A program made the position numbers and the translations under genes. DNA of 64,000 bases from Actinomadura macra NBRC 14102. GTDB taxonomy: Bacteria > Actinomycetota > Actinomycetes > Streptosporangiales > Streptosporangiaceae. Positions 49,094-57,550 of the stretch are shown here, piece by piece. Within the stretch, counting starts at the first letter, position 1; each line of letters starts with the position of its first letter. The DNA is taken from contig NZ_BCQT01000010.1 in assembly GCF_001552215.1 (NCBI RefSeq), positions 62,001 to 126,000 of the forward strand. The letters are read 5' to 3'. The notes below the pieces were generated by a model. That model made no database searches. It saw only the letters and a program-made list of their open reading frames with translations, and had not been told where the DNA came from.

Positions 49094-49357
49094 CAGGGCT
49101 CCTTCGTAGATCGAACCACCACCACATCTCTTCTCGGCGGTTCGGAAGTCCCTCCGATCACCCGAATGGATTCTCTATCCGAAGCTTGCGAATCTACGCA
49201 GCATGACTGAGGGCGGCTGCTTGCAAGCTACCCACTCCAATTCAGCGCTACTAATGGGTTCACACGTTTTTGCTTTCCGTGTACCGTATCTATGCAGGTG
49301 GGCGACCTGACGAAGTACAAATGCTCAGGGGGTGCCGATGGCGAGCGCGGAGAGCCG

Positions 49358-50785
49358 TCAGCCGGCCATGACCCCGTCCAGCGTCTCCTGACACTGCCTG
49401 GTGCGCGGATCGTCGGGCCCGAAGAGGCGCAGCAACGGCCCGACGATCTCCAGCAGGAGCTGGCGCGCGTGATCGCGCCGCCCGACCAGGTGAAGGCAGG
49501 TGGCCGCCAGGCACCGGCTGTCGACGGCGTCCTCGTGGTAGGGCCCGAGGACGCGCGAGCGGCCGTCCGTCACGTACAGCAGGCCGGGCAACGCCTCCGC
49601 CGGGCGCCCGAGCCCGACCCGGACGACGGCGATCAAATGATGGACGTTCAGCGTGGTCGGATGCTCGGGGCCGAGCAGGCCGATCCGCGCGGCGAGGACC
49701 TGCTCGGCCAGCGGCAGCGCCTCGGCTTCGCGGTCCAGGTAGTAGAGGGTCGCCGCGACCAGATAGCAGCTCGTCAGCGTCTCCTCGTGGTCCGACCCGA
49801 GACGCCGCGTCCGCTCGGTGAGGACGCTCTGGAAGAGCGGCAGCGCCGCCGCGTAATCCTGCGCGTCGAAGAGTTCGAGCCCCTTGCGGTGCCATTCCTC
49901 GACCGGGACCTCGGAGGTGCTCCGAGGCCGGCCCCTGCTGGACGGCCGGAGGCGCCGCAGGACCGTCTCGGCGTCGGCGGGACGGTCGTCCGGCCGCTTG
50001 GCCAGCAGGTCCAGGACGAGTTCGCAGAGCTCCGCGGGCAGATCCGGCCTGATCATGCGTGGATCGTCGGGCGAAATGTGCAGGTGGTGGTAGAGCAGGA
50101 CGCTCAGCCCCTTGCCGCTGGGGAAAGGGGGACGCCCGGTCAGCAGCTCGAAGAGGACGCAGCCCAGCGAGTACAGATCCGTCCGCCCGTCCACGGCGTG
50201 CCCCTCGAACTGCTCGGGCGCCATGTACACGGGTGTGCCGAGTGAGCTGTTGCCGGTGAGGTTGGTCGAGGACTCAGCGAACCGCGCGATGCCGAAATCA
50301 CAGATCTTGGTCCATCCGCCGTCCGCCTCGATGAGGTTGGACGGCTTGACGTCGCGGTGCACGACGCCGCGCGTGTGTGCCGCGCCGAGCGCGGAGGCGA
50401 CCTGCGCGACGATGTGCACGGCACGCGCGAACGGCAGCCCGCCCGGGTGCTCCGCGAGCACCCGCCGCAGGTCCCGTCCTGTAAGCAGCTCCATGACCAG
50501 GAAGAGCAGGGGTCCGTCCTGGTCGATGTCGTGCACGACGGTGATGCCGGGGTGCTGGAGCCCGGCGGCCAGCTGAGCTTCGCGGCGAAACCTCGCCACC
50601 AGCGCGGGGTCGGTGTCGTCGCTCAGCGGGAGGAGCTTCACGGCGACGGGCCGCTCCAGTCGCAGATCGAGGGCCCGCCACACCTCGCCCATCCCGCCAC
50701 GGCCGAGCGAGCGCTCCATCCGGTAGCGCCCGCCGAGCTCTCGGCCCTGCCGCACCATGAACGCATCGACCACGCTCATACCCAC
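49358..50785 (-). CDS. Soluble Ser/Thr protein kinase with TPR-like C-terminus
   Basis: A 475-residue PknB-type kinase. The P-loop is LGRGGMGEVW, the catalytic lysine is Lys50 (VAVKLL), HRD is at 143-145 (VVHRDVKPSN), DFG at 163-165, and the APE-equivalent is MAPEQ. The C-terminal ~180 residues are helical repeats of the TPR/NB-ARC-associated kind, with HPTTLNVHHLIAVVRVGLGR and similar units ~42 residues apart. There is no transmembrane segment, so it is cytosolic, unlike PASTA kinases. The start is GTG 50785, ATG 50779 or ATG 50758. No substrate gene is obvious nearby. Confidence 0.88.
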   Translation of the reverse strand: MGMSVVDAFMVRQGRELGGRYRMERSLGRGGMGEVWRALDLRLERPVAVKLLPLSDDTDPALVARFRREAQLAAGLQHPGITVVHDIDQDGPLLFLVMELLTGRDLRRVLAEHPGGLPFARAVHIVAQVASALGAAHTRGVVHRDVKPSNLIEADGGWTKICDFGIARFAESSTNLTGNSSLGTPVYMAPEQFEGHAVDGRTDLYSLGCVLFELLTGRPPFPSGKGLSVLLYHHLHISPDDPRMIRPDLPAELCELVLDLLAKRPDDRPADAETVLRRLRPSSRGRPRSTSEVPVEEWHRKGLELFDAQDYAAALPLFQSVLTERTRRLGSDHEETLTSCYLVAATLYYLDREAEALPLAEQVLAARIGLLGPEHPTTLNVHHLIAVVRVGLGRPAEALPGLLYVTDGRSRVLGPYHEDAVDSRCLAATCLHLVGRRDHARQLLLEIVGPLLRLFGPDDPRTRQCQETLDGVMAG

Positions 50786-51015
50786 CGATCACGCTGTCGC
50801 CCACCTGCGGCGCGTCCGCCACCAACGCCCTGAAGGTATCGACCCCGGGACGCCCCAGGGGCAAGAAGACCCGACCGGTTCTACCCGGCCCGGGGAACCA
50901 GTGAAGACGACGATGAGCTTACGGTTACGCAGGAGTCTCCGCACTGCCAGATAACCCCGGCAACTGACACCCGTCAGGAAGGCTTCCAACCGGACCCTTG
51001 AGTGTGCTACGCCGG

Positions 51016-51112
51016 TCAGCGCCCACGGAGGGCCCAGACGAGCCGCCCGAAGTCATCACGACCTACGACAAGAGCAACACCATGAATCCTTGCTGTCACA
51101 AAGCGCCAGTTA
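51016..51112 (-). pseudogene. C-terminal relic of a DUF397 gene
   Basis: On the minus strand the frame ending at TGA 51018-51016 reads HGVALVVGRDDFGRLVWALR, very similar to the C-terminus of the intact DUF397 protein at 55231 (KLVVSRRDFGRLTKTLK). Just upstream, in a shifted frame, ALCDSKD matches the DUF397 ALRDSKDP motif. The N-terminal half is missing. The remaining 50786-51015 and 51113-51178 hold nothing recognisable. Confidence 0.6.
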
Positions 51113-51178
51113 GCCGTCGTGCGCTGGGAAACCTCCCGAAGGCCAAGGAGTCTGCGGCCGATCTGCGATAGTGACGTG

Positions 51179-52880
51179 ATGCGCACGGTGCCCATCGAGG
51201 CTCGACCTGATCACCTGCTGCGACTTGCAGGCTGAAGGACCCGCTGGGGCCGTGGCGGAGATGATCTGGAACGCCCTTGCCGCCGAGGCTTGCAACATCG
51301 TGGTGGACGTCGATGTCAACGAGCTCGGCGGGGTCGAGTACGTGAGCGTCGACGACGACCACGGGATGCCGCACGCCTCGTGTGATGACTACTTCGGTCG
51401 GCTGGGCGGATCGTGGAAGAGCATTGTTAAGGTCTCCCCCGAGCTTCGGCGTGGCCTGCATGGACGCAGCGGACAAGGCCGACTACAGGCTTTCGCGCCG
51501 GGCGAGCAGATCCGCTAGGTGACGACGGCACTCAACGCAGTCGGACGACGCGAGCGCACAACGATCAGCGGGACCATCGACTCGCCCGCGGACTTCACCG
51601 TGTCCGATTCCGAGAGTGTCGCCGACAGTGTTCCCGACGTGCCCATCACCTAAATGGGCCAGGCCCTTGCCCCGTCGACCGTCTGGCTGCACACGGCCGA
51701 GTACCAGGTAGCGGGTCCGAACGAAAGCGCCGAGGGCACACCTGGTCTGGTGCTGCGAATCATCGAGTGACCGCAGGACGTGGGGCGAGCGCTAGCCCTG
51801 TGTGACTCTCACCGGGGTGGTGCTGACCGAGCTGCCAGCCGGCGTTCAAGCCACGGCTACCACTCCACCGCTTATCTGCTGTGGGACGGTTTCAGCGAGA
51901 GGACGTCTACCCTTACCGGCATGAGCCGTCCGAACCGGCCGTGGCAGTCGAAAGGCAACTCTTCGACGAGGTCGCCACGACGATGGCACGGCGGCTGCCC
52001 AAGGCCGTCCAGAACCGCCGGACCACACTGCGGCTGCTACGCGAGATCGTCGCACATGATCCCGGTGGCCTCTACCAGGTTCTGGACGAGTTGTGGCGAC
52101 TACTCCAACGCACCAGCCTGTCCGACATCATCCGGGCGACGACCGAGGTCTCCGCGCGCCTGGACTTCATCGCGGCGCTCAAGCAGATGGTCTTCGATCC
52201 GAAGACCAGTAAAACTGTCAAAGAGCGCAGCGAACTACACAAAATACTCGAACCGAGAGACGTGGGTGTTCGGCGACGCTTACGCGCTCATGGTCAGCGA
52301 CCGGAGTTTTGATACCGTCCTCCAGCGTCATCTCCAGGCGCTCGGACGGGACCCGGCGCCCGGGCAGGTGTCCCGGTCCACAGGGAGGACGGTAGGAAGG
52401 CCATCGTCGATCTGCTTCTTGGCCGTGCAGTTCGCGGCAGCTCCGGTAGAGAGCACTTGGTGGTGGTGCTGAAGGCGCCAAGTGTGAAGGTCGGCCAGAC
52501 CGAGGTAGGGCAGATCAAGAGTTACGCCGAGGCCGTCGTCAGCGACCACCAGTGCGCCGACGCTGGGGTGAAGTGGGATTGGGAGTTCTGGGTCATTTCG
52601 ACGGCGTTGGACAACGTGGTGGGCCGCGATGCCACCGCCCCCAACCGTCCACCGGGCTGCATTGCCGAATGGGAGGGCGGCGTGCGGATCTGGGCACGCA
52701 CGTGGGGCGAGATCATCGACGACTGCGAAGACCGCTTGCACTTCTACCGTGAACGCCTCACCCACGACCCTGTCACCGACCACACCGTGGACTGCTTGCG
52801 CCGCGTCCACCACTACGCCCCCAAGGCCCTGACCTGGTTGGGTGACCGCGGAACCCAGTTCAGCCGCACGACCGACATCT
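51179..52880 (+). pseudogene. Decayed GHKL ATPase-nuclease gene
   Basis: Fragments in three frames align end to end as one ATP-binding protein. ATG 51179 reads MRTVPIEARPDHLLR, then shifts into LQAEGPAGAVAEMIWNALAA with the GHKL-type N-box and DDDHGMP, ending GEQIR at TAG 51516-51518. The same frame continues (RTTISGTIDSPADFTVSD) through TAA 51651. From about 51940 DEVATTMARRLPKAVQNRRT to HKILE is in frame 2, RETWVFGDAYALMVSDRS in frame 3, then LVVVLKAPSVKVGQTEVGQI in frame 2 to the stop. The last part resembles a PD-(D/E)xK nuclease region in which the ELK glutamate appears replaced by Val. A large middle part is deleted. Confidence 0.75.
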
Positions 52881-52882
52881 GA

Positions 52883-53229
52883 ACCACACCGCCAGCTTCG
52901 TCCACGCCCGCACCGGGCCTCGGTCTTCCTGGCAAGTCGCGAGAGGTGGGCCTGAAGGCGTATCCGACGAAGAGCGTCCTGGGTCCCGCCAGGTCGACAT
53001 GCACCGAGCCGGTCGCCTGATCAAATCCGGGCTCCGGACTGCGGTGCCAGGCACACCATGCAAATCTTGGACGATCCGCCCAGCACACATCGATATGACG
53101 CCATGATCCGGAGGGAGGCGATACCGCGCTATTCATGGCGTCTTCCCCGGGCGCTCGGCGTCCGGCCATTCGCGATGCCTACGCCCTGCTCACCGCGGAA
53201 GGCCGATAGCCCGGACACCCGTGGGCACG
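52883..53229. other. Intergenic region without a recognisable gene
   Basis: About 350 bp between the ATPase relic and the HNH gene. A minus-strand open frame (53169-52813) reads through it and into the relic but shows no family similarity and no ribosome site. Confidence 0.45.
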
Positions 53230-54561
53230 CTACGGTCCACCTGTTCGACGAGCGGTGCGGGCGGGGGTACGAAAGGGGCGCCCAACACGGTGGCGCTGAA
53301 CGCAGGGACCGGAGAACGACCCCCGCTTCGCTGCGATGCCGACAGCCTCAAGTGGACGGGACCAGCCGTCCCCAGGCGGCTGGAGTCGGTAGCGGTAAAG
53401 GCCATCAGTGGTTCGGTCGATGTCCACTTGTTTCGGGTTGGTGTGTTTGTAGCGGTTGTGCCACCCGCAGGTGAGGGTGAGTTTGTCAATGTCGGTGGGG
53501 CTGTGGCCCAACGCCCATCCGTCCACGTGGTCGACTTCGCACAGCGCGCCGGGAACCTCGCAGGCCACGACCGCACAGGTGGGGTAGAGCGCTTCGAGGG
53601 CCTGGCGTTGCCCTGGGCTGGCGAATCGGGTCCGATGCCCGAGATACAGCGGGCGGTTGCCGGACCCGAGGATGAGGGGTGACACCCCGGCTGACAGGGC
53701 GATGCGGCGGGCCTGTTCGGCCGGGATGGGGGTGCCGTCGGTCAGGCGGGCGGGGGCGGTGCCGCCGGTGAGGGTGTCCAGGTCGACGATGAGGGTGACC
53801 TTGGTGGCTTTGTGCCCGCCCGACAGCACACCGCTCAGCGCGGCCGCCGTCCGCTCGGACAGGTCACGGCGATCACCGGCCCCGGCGGGCCTGGCCAGCG
53901 GCCCCAGTGCGCCGTCCCAGATGGCGGCGTCCTCGGCGTTGAGCCACCCCTTGAGGTAGCGGCCACCGTCCAGGGACCGGCTGGACTCGACCCAGGACCG
54001 CTCATACCCGCGCCGCGATTCGAGATCAGGTTCCTCGGTTCCGTCGCGTTCGGCGATCACCTCCCGGATCCGGGATCCGAAGGAGGCGAGTTTCCCCGCG
54101 GAGCAGCCCTGATCGGCCATCGGCAGCAGGATGTCCTCGGCAGCGGCGCAGTCATCCTCATCCAACCGGGCGACCGCGGCCGCGATCGTAGCGGCGTACC
54201 CGTAGGACAGGGTTCCGCCCGCCAACCGCTCCGTCACTTGGGTGAGTCGGTGGTGCTGGCGGGCCAGGGTGAGACGTTCCTTGGCGCGGGAGTCGCGCAT
54301 GCCCAGCCGGGACCGCAGCCATGCCCGAGTGGAGGGCAGGCCCCACCGCTGTACTTCCCGGCCGCCGTCGACCACACCGATCAACCCGGCCAATGCTGCT
54401 TCCTGGACATCGAGGGCGGCGGCGAGCGTTTCGGTGAGTTCCATGCACCCGGCCGCCGATTCGGGCGGGGGGCGATGGGCGAGTTCGGCGGCGATCGCAG
54501 CCAAGGCGTCCACCAATTCCCCGCTGGCCACCTCGTCAAGGTCGATCGTCATCGAACGCAT
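53230..54561 (-). CDS. DUF222 / HNH endonuclease (13E12 repeat family)
   Basis: A 443-residue protein of the abundant actinobacterial 13E12/REP13E12 family. The N-terminal helical DUF222 domain (about 40-300) includes WLRSRLGMRDSRAKERLTLA. The C-terminal HNH nuclease motif is CEVDHVDGWALG through TCGWHNRYKHTNP (residues ~341-376), with Cys, Asp-His, His-Asn and His metal ligands and an extra YPTCAV...C pair. Intact motifs suggest an active nuclease. Family members are often multicopy and associated with mobile DNA. The start is ATG 54561 or ATG 54552. Confidence 0.88.
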   Translation of the reverse strand: MRSMTIDLDEVASGELVDALAAIAAELAHRPPPESAAGCMELTETLAAALDVQEAALAGLIGVVDGGREVQRWGLPSTRAWLRSRLGMRDSRAKERLTLARQHHRLTQVTERLAGGTLSYGYAATIAAAVARLDEDDCAAAEDILLPMADQGCSAGKLASFGSRIREVIAERDGTEEPDLESRRGYERSWVESSRSLDGGRYLKGWLNAEDAAIWDGALGPLARPAGAGDRRDLSERTAAALSGVLSGGHKATKVTLIVDLDTLTGGTAPARLTDGTPIPAEQARRIALSAGVSPLILGSGNRPLYLGHRTRFASPGQRQALEALYPTCAVVACEVPGALCEVDHVDGWALGHSPTDIDKLTLTCGWHNRYKHTNPKQVDIDRTTDGLYRYRLQPPGDGWSRPLEAVGIAAKRGSFSGPCVQRHRVGRPFRTPARTARRTGGP

Positions 54562-54793
54562 ACCCTAATCATAGTCGAACACGTTAAATACCATCACCAT
54601 TTCATAGGTCGATAATGAGTTCGACTATTGTTACCATCGAGACACCTCGACGGACCTACACTCCGGACGAATCGAAATCGGGTGAATTTTGGTAATTGTG
54701 CATCTCGCCACCGCTCCCTGCTCCCGGTCCCTGCTCCCGGTCTCTACTTCCTGATCGCTACTTCCCGGAGGATTTGCCGTTTCTGGGTAGAAA

Positions 54794-54961
54794 AGTGGGG
54801 GCGGCGCGTCGGGCGGGGGCAGGCGGAGCCTGCCCGACAAAAGCTGCACCCAGGGGCCGCAGAGGCTCCGAAGTCAAGGGTGGGACGGAGTCCCATCGCG
54901 TAGCGACGCGAAGCGCCCTTGACTTTGGAGGGGCGGCCCCGTACGCAGCGCCGCCCCCACT
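54794..54961. mobile_element. 168-bp palindromic element with 14-bp terminal inverted repeats
   Basis: AGTGGGGGCGGCGC (54794-54807) and GCGCCGCCCCCACT (54948-54961) are perfect terminal inverted repeats. Inside are paired arms GGGGCCGC/GCGGCCCC (54853, 54933) and CTCCGAAGTCAAGGG/CCCTTGACTTTGGAG (54866-54880, 54916-54930), plus small hairpins GGCAGGC/GCCTGCC and TGGGAC/GTCCCA. It encodes no protein. A MITE-like or REP-like element, or a structured RNA, would fit. No target-site duplication is obvious. The rest of the 54562-55022 gap is AT-rich promoter-like sequence. Confidence 0.6.
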
Positions 54962-55022
54962 GCCGACCAAGACACCCACACCAGAACAAAGAACTAGGAA
55001 CCGACCACCGTGCTATGGCATG

Positions 55023-55209
55023 TCAGAGGTTCTTGAGTGCCTCAGCGAGTCGTCCAAAATTATGACGGCTCACAACGAGCTTGGGGCCATCGGGATCTTT
55101 GCTGTCACGGAGGGCTACGACATTCAATGCCCCTGCGACCTCGACACAGTTGTCGTTCTGAACTGTGCTACCTGAAGATTTTGCGCCATGCTGCGTTATC
55201 CAGACCCAT
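55023..55209 (-). pseudogene. DUF397 gene with a one-base frameshift
   Basis: ATG 55209 reads MGLDNAAWRKIFR and stops. Removing one A from the AAAA run (TTTT at 55179-55182 on the plus strand) restores a full-length DUF397: WRKSSGSTVQNDNCVEVAG, then ALRDSKDPDGPKLVVSRHNF and GRLAEALKNL to TGA at 55023. The interval is 187 bases, one more than a multiple of three. It is a pseudogene, a sequencing error in a homopolymer, or a slippage site. It lies 21 bp downstream of an intact DUF397 paralogue. Confidence 0.75.
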
Positions 55210-55230
55210 CCAGTTCTCCCTACGGGCTAG

Positions 55231-55416
55231 CTAATGAGACTTGAGGGTCTTGGTGAGTCGTCCAAAGTCGCGACGACTCACCACGAGCTTGGGGCCGCCA
55301 GGATCCTGGCTGTCGCGAAGCACCACGGAATCATGGATAGTCGCCAACTCAACGCAGGCGCCACCGTTCTCGCCGCTCTTTCTCGCCTTGCGCCACTCGG
55401 CGTTGTTCAAGTCCAT
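55231..55416 (-). CDS. DUF397 domain protein
   Basis: A complete 61-residue DUF397 protein. MDLNNAEWRKARKSGENGGA, CVELATIHDSVVLRDSQDP and GGPKLVVSRRDFGRLTKTLK cover the whole domain. The start overlaps the XRE/DUF5753 gene end by 10 bp, so translation is coupled. With the frameshifted copy downstream, it forms a tandem pair behind one regulator, the usual actinomycete arrangement. Confidence 0.9.
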   Translation of the reverse strand: MDLNNAEWRKARKSGENGGACVELATIHDSVVLRDSQDPGGPKLVVSRRDFGRLTKTLKSH

Positions 55417-56216
55417 TTGCTTTCTATCACCTTTCTTATCACCTCCCGCGACATGTTCGCAGGGAGAGTCTTACTTCCCAGCGTCCGCAGAGTGCGAGCC
55501 AACCCGGCTAGATCGTTCTCGTCATCGGTCGTAATGCCCCGCACTGTCGTCTCAAGATACGCCACCTCACTCCGATCTCTCATGGTCGCGAGGATGAACG
55601 CCCCGCCAGTCCCCGCAGGCACACCATCATCGTTGCCAACGACTTGAACGGTGACGTTCGGTAGTTCGCTCATGACCCCCAAATGTTCCAGTTGCTCTCT
55701 CATGATCTCCCGCGAACCCACCAGGTGCGTGAGTACGCTCTCGCTCAGAAGCGCCACCAGGGTGGCCGGTGGCGGCGAGTCCCGGGTGAGAATGATCTGA
55801 CGCGCGAGACGCGCCGCTATGGCTTCAGCCGTCCCTAGGAATGCGCTGGCATAACTCTCGGTTTGAAGCAGACCAGGGATGACGGTGTGCTCCCACCAAA
55901 CCAGCACGTCTGCCTGGCTCTCTACCTCTGGCCAGTCGAACCAGCTTGGGAAGCCCATCTGTCCATCGTCGTTGAGATCGTCGTAGAGGTTCAGGAGTAC
56001 GCCGCCCGCCCTGAACTCAGGGTCCATCACCTCAACGAAGTCGCGTTTGCATCGCTTCTTGCCACTTTCGACTTGCGAGATAAAGGACGCTGTCTTGCCA
56101 GTCCGTTGCGCGACGCGCGCCTGACTTAACCCGGCGCGCTCCCTGTATCGCCTGAACTGCCGTCCGAACGCCGCCAACGCGGGTGACGTAGCTGCACGTC
56201 GTCGTGGGGTCGGCAT
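55407..56216 (-). CDS. XRE-family regulator with DUF5753 domain
   Basis: A 269-residue protein from ATG 56216 (MPTPRRRAATSPALAAFGRQ), five bases after AGAGG; a GTG two codons upstream is the alternative. The HTH_3 domain contains YRERAGLSQARVAQRTGKTASFISQVESGKKRC. The DUF5753 domain has VIPGLLQTESYASAFLGTAE, SREIMREQLEHLGVMSELPNVTVQVV and YLETTVRGITTDDE. It is paired with two DUF397 genes downstream and divergent from an HATPase gene, a frequent four-part arrangement in this group. GC content is lower than in the housekeeping genes. Confidence 0.9.
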   Translation of the reverse strand: MPTPRRRAATSPALAAFGRQFRRYRERAGLSQARVAQRTGKTASFISQVESGKKRCKRDFVEVMDPEFRAGGVLLNLYDDLNDDGQMGFPSWFDWPEVESQADVLVWWEHTVIPGLLQTESYASAFLGTAEAIAARLARQIILTRDSPPPATLVALLSESVLTHLVGSREIMREQLEHLGVMSELPNVTVQVVGNDDGVPAGTGGAFILATMRDRSEVAYLETTVRGITTDDENDLAGLARTLRTLGSKTLPANMSREVIRKVIESKWT

Positions 56217-56369
56217 GATCACCTCTGCTCAACCGGGGGTGACGGTTGTAACCGCCAGCAAGAGATCATTAGCAAGATGTTTTCTCTTTCCGCAGGTTAA
56301 CAGTAACTGACTGTGACTGAGTGGCTTACTGGCAGCCACAACAACCGGCCACGTTCCAAGGACGTACCG

Positions 56370-56768
56370 ATGTCAGTAGTAGGTCTCATGCCAGAGCCAG
56401 CCGTGCTTGTGCTTGCGTCGTCTGAGCGGGCGCCTGGTTGTGCGCGTCGCTTTCTTGGGGAGCGGTTCCGGGAGATGGAGATCGCCGACGACTATGCCGG
56501 TCGGATCGTGGTTACCGAGTTGGTTACCAACTCCTACAAGCACGTGGGGTTCGGGCACATCGTTGTGCGGATCTTCCGGGAGGAGCGGAGCGGTCTGGTC
56601 CGGATCGAGGTGTGGGACCAGGGGGTCGGGCTGCCCGTGGTGCGGCCGGCGGACGATCAGGCCGTCAGCGGGCGCGGCCTGCCGCTGGTGAGCGCGCTTG
56701 TCCAGGAGTGGGGCGTCCGTCCGTTGCTTGAGGAGGGGAAGGTCGTATGGGTCCGCTACGCGCCATGA
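56370..56768 (+). CDS. Anti-sigma/regulatory-type ATP-binding protein (HATPase_c_2)
   Basis: A 132-residue GHKL ATPase domain. IVVTELVTNSYKHVGFGHIV is the N-box, VWDQGVGLPVVRPAD the G1 region and SGRGLPLVSALVQEWG the G2 region, as in RsbW-like proteins of actinomycetes. ATG 56370 (MSVVGLMPEP) is seven bases after AAGGA. Such genes are commonly divergent from XRE/DUF397 pairs and may take part in the same signalling. There is no adjacent sigma factor or phosphatase. Confidence 0.85.
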   Translation: MSVVGLMPEPAVLVLASSERAPGCARRFLGERFREMEIADDYAGRIVVTELVTNSYKHVGFGHIVVRIFREERSGLVRIEVWDQGVGLPVVRPADDQAVSGRGLPLVSALVQEWGVRPLLEEGKVVWVRYAP

Positions 56769-57145
56769 ACGACCTGGCTGGACGGCGGCGCCGACGATTC
56801 GTGTCGTGGTGGCGTGCCCGGTGGGGGCGTGCTGCTGCCATCAGACACCTGGATCTGCTCGCCGGTGCGCTCACGGCCAAGGGGTACCGGTGTGTGAAGC
56901 TGTATCGGGCCGAGGAGTTCCCCGCCCGGCCGTTGCTGCTGTGGGTCTTCGCGGTGAGCCGGGCGGACGGTGTCAGGGTCGCTGTGATCGTCCACGCTGC
57001 GCGCCGCGGCACCTGGGCCTACTACCAGGCCGGACACCATCCCTACGAGCACCATGGCTATCTGGCTTCCTGCGATGATCCGGAGACCGCCGCTGACAAG
57101 GTCGACGCCATCTTCAGATATCAGATGTTTCCCGCCGTCTATTGA
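56765..57145 (+). CDS. Hypothetical protein coupled to the HATPase gene
   Basis: A 126-residue protein from ATG 56765 (MNDLAGRRRRRFVSWWRARW), overlapping the HATPase stop by four bases. It has a basic N-terminus, then a mixed alpha/beta domain with LLLWVFAVSRADGVRVAVIV and a His/Tyr-rich YYQAGHHPYEHHGYLASCDD. No transmembrane helix is present and the family was not recognised. Coupling suggests it works with the ATP-binding protein. A terminator hairpin follows 25 bp after the stop. Confidence 0.75.
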   Translation: MNDLAGRRRRRFVSWWRARWGRAAAIRHLDLLAGALTAKGYRCVKLYRAEEFPARPLLLWVFAVSRADGVRVAVIVHAARRGTWAYYQAGHHPYEHHGYLASCDDPETAADKVDAIFRYQMFPAVY

Positions 57146-57170
57146 GCCGCGATCGGTTGAGAAAGCCGTC

Positions 57171-57201
57171 GGCCCCGCCCCGCGGTAGGCGGGACGGGGC
57201 C
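57171..57201. terminator. Bidirectional terminator between the 56765 gene and the small hydrophobic protein gene
   Basis: GGCCCCGCCCCGC (57171-57183) and GCGGGACGGGGCC (57189-57201) form a 13-bp stem with one mismatch and a GGTAG loop, between convergent genes. Confidence 0.85.
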
Positions 57202-57218
57202 GTGGGTGGAGGGTCTAT

Positions 57219-57392
57219 CTACCAGCGGTACCAGCGGCCGCGTCGGCCTGAGGGGCCGTTGCTGCGGGCCACGAAGCCCACCAGCCAAAGCACCAGGACA
57301 ACGGCGGCCACGACCCACAGGATCTTCAGCGCGAAGCCGATGCCAAAAAGGAGCAGCGCCAGCACCAGAACAAGAATCATCAACCAGGGCAT
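57219..57392 (-). CDS. Small hydrophobic membrane protein
   Basis: A 57-residue protein with two transmembrane helices (MPWLMILVLVLALLLFGIGF and KILWVVAAVVLVLWLVGFVA) and a basic C-terminus RRGRWYRW. It matches the common actinomycete small hydrophobic protein type ending in R-W-Y-R-W. ATG 57392 is preceded by GAGGAGGGG. Function is unknown. Nothing recognisable lies in the 158 bp upstream of it. Confidence 0.82.
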   Translation of the reverse strand: MPWLMILVLVLALLLFGIGFALKILWVVAAVVLVLWLVGFVARSNGPSGRRGRWYRW

Positions 57393-57550
57393 GAGGTCCC
57401 CTCCTCGCTTTTCGTCTCGGCGCCAGAAGTCCCCGCAGAGAGTCCTTTGATGCGCGACAGAGGTCACGAATCAAAATCATCGCTGCTCGTGCTCTTGACA
57501 GCACTCTGCGCAACGGGGTGGTGCCCAGCCGGTGTCGAGGGGTTTTCCGG

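Noticed and set aside
51881..52312. Independent 143-codon gene
   Set aside because: Its sequence is the middle part of the broken ATPase gene, and continuity resumes in another frame downstream.
52813..53169. 118-codon minus-strand frame
   Set aside because: Runs antisense into the ATPase relic, has no ribosome site or motif; kept only as a note in the intergenic entry.
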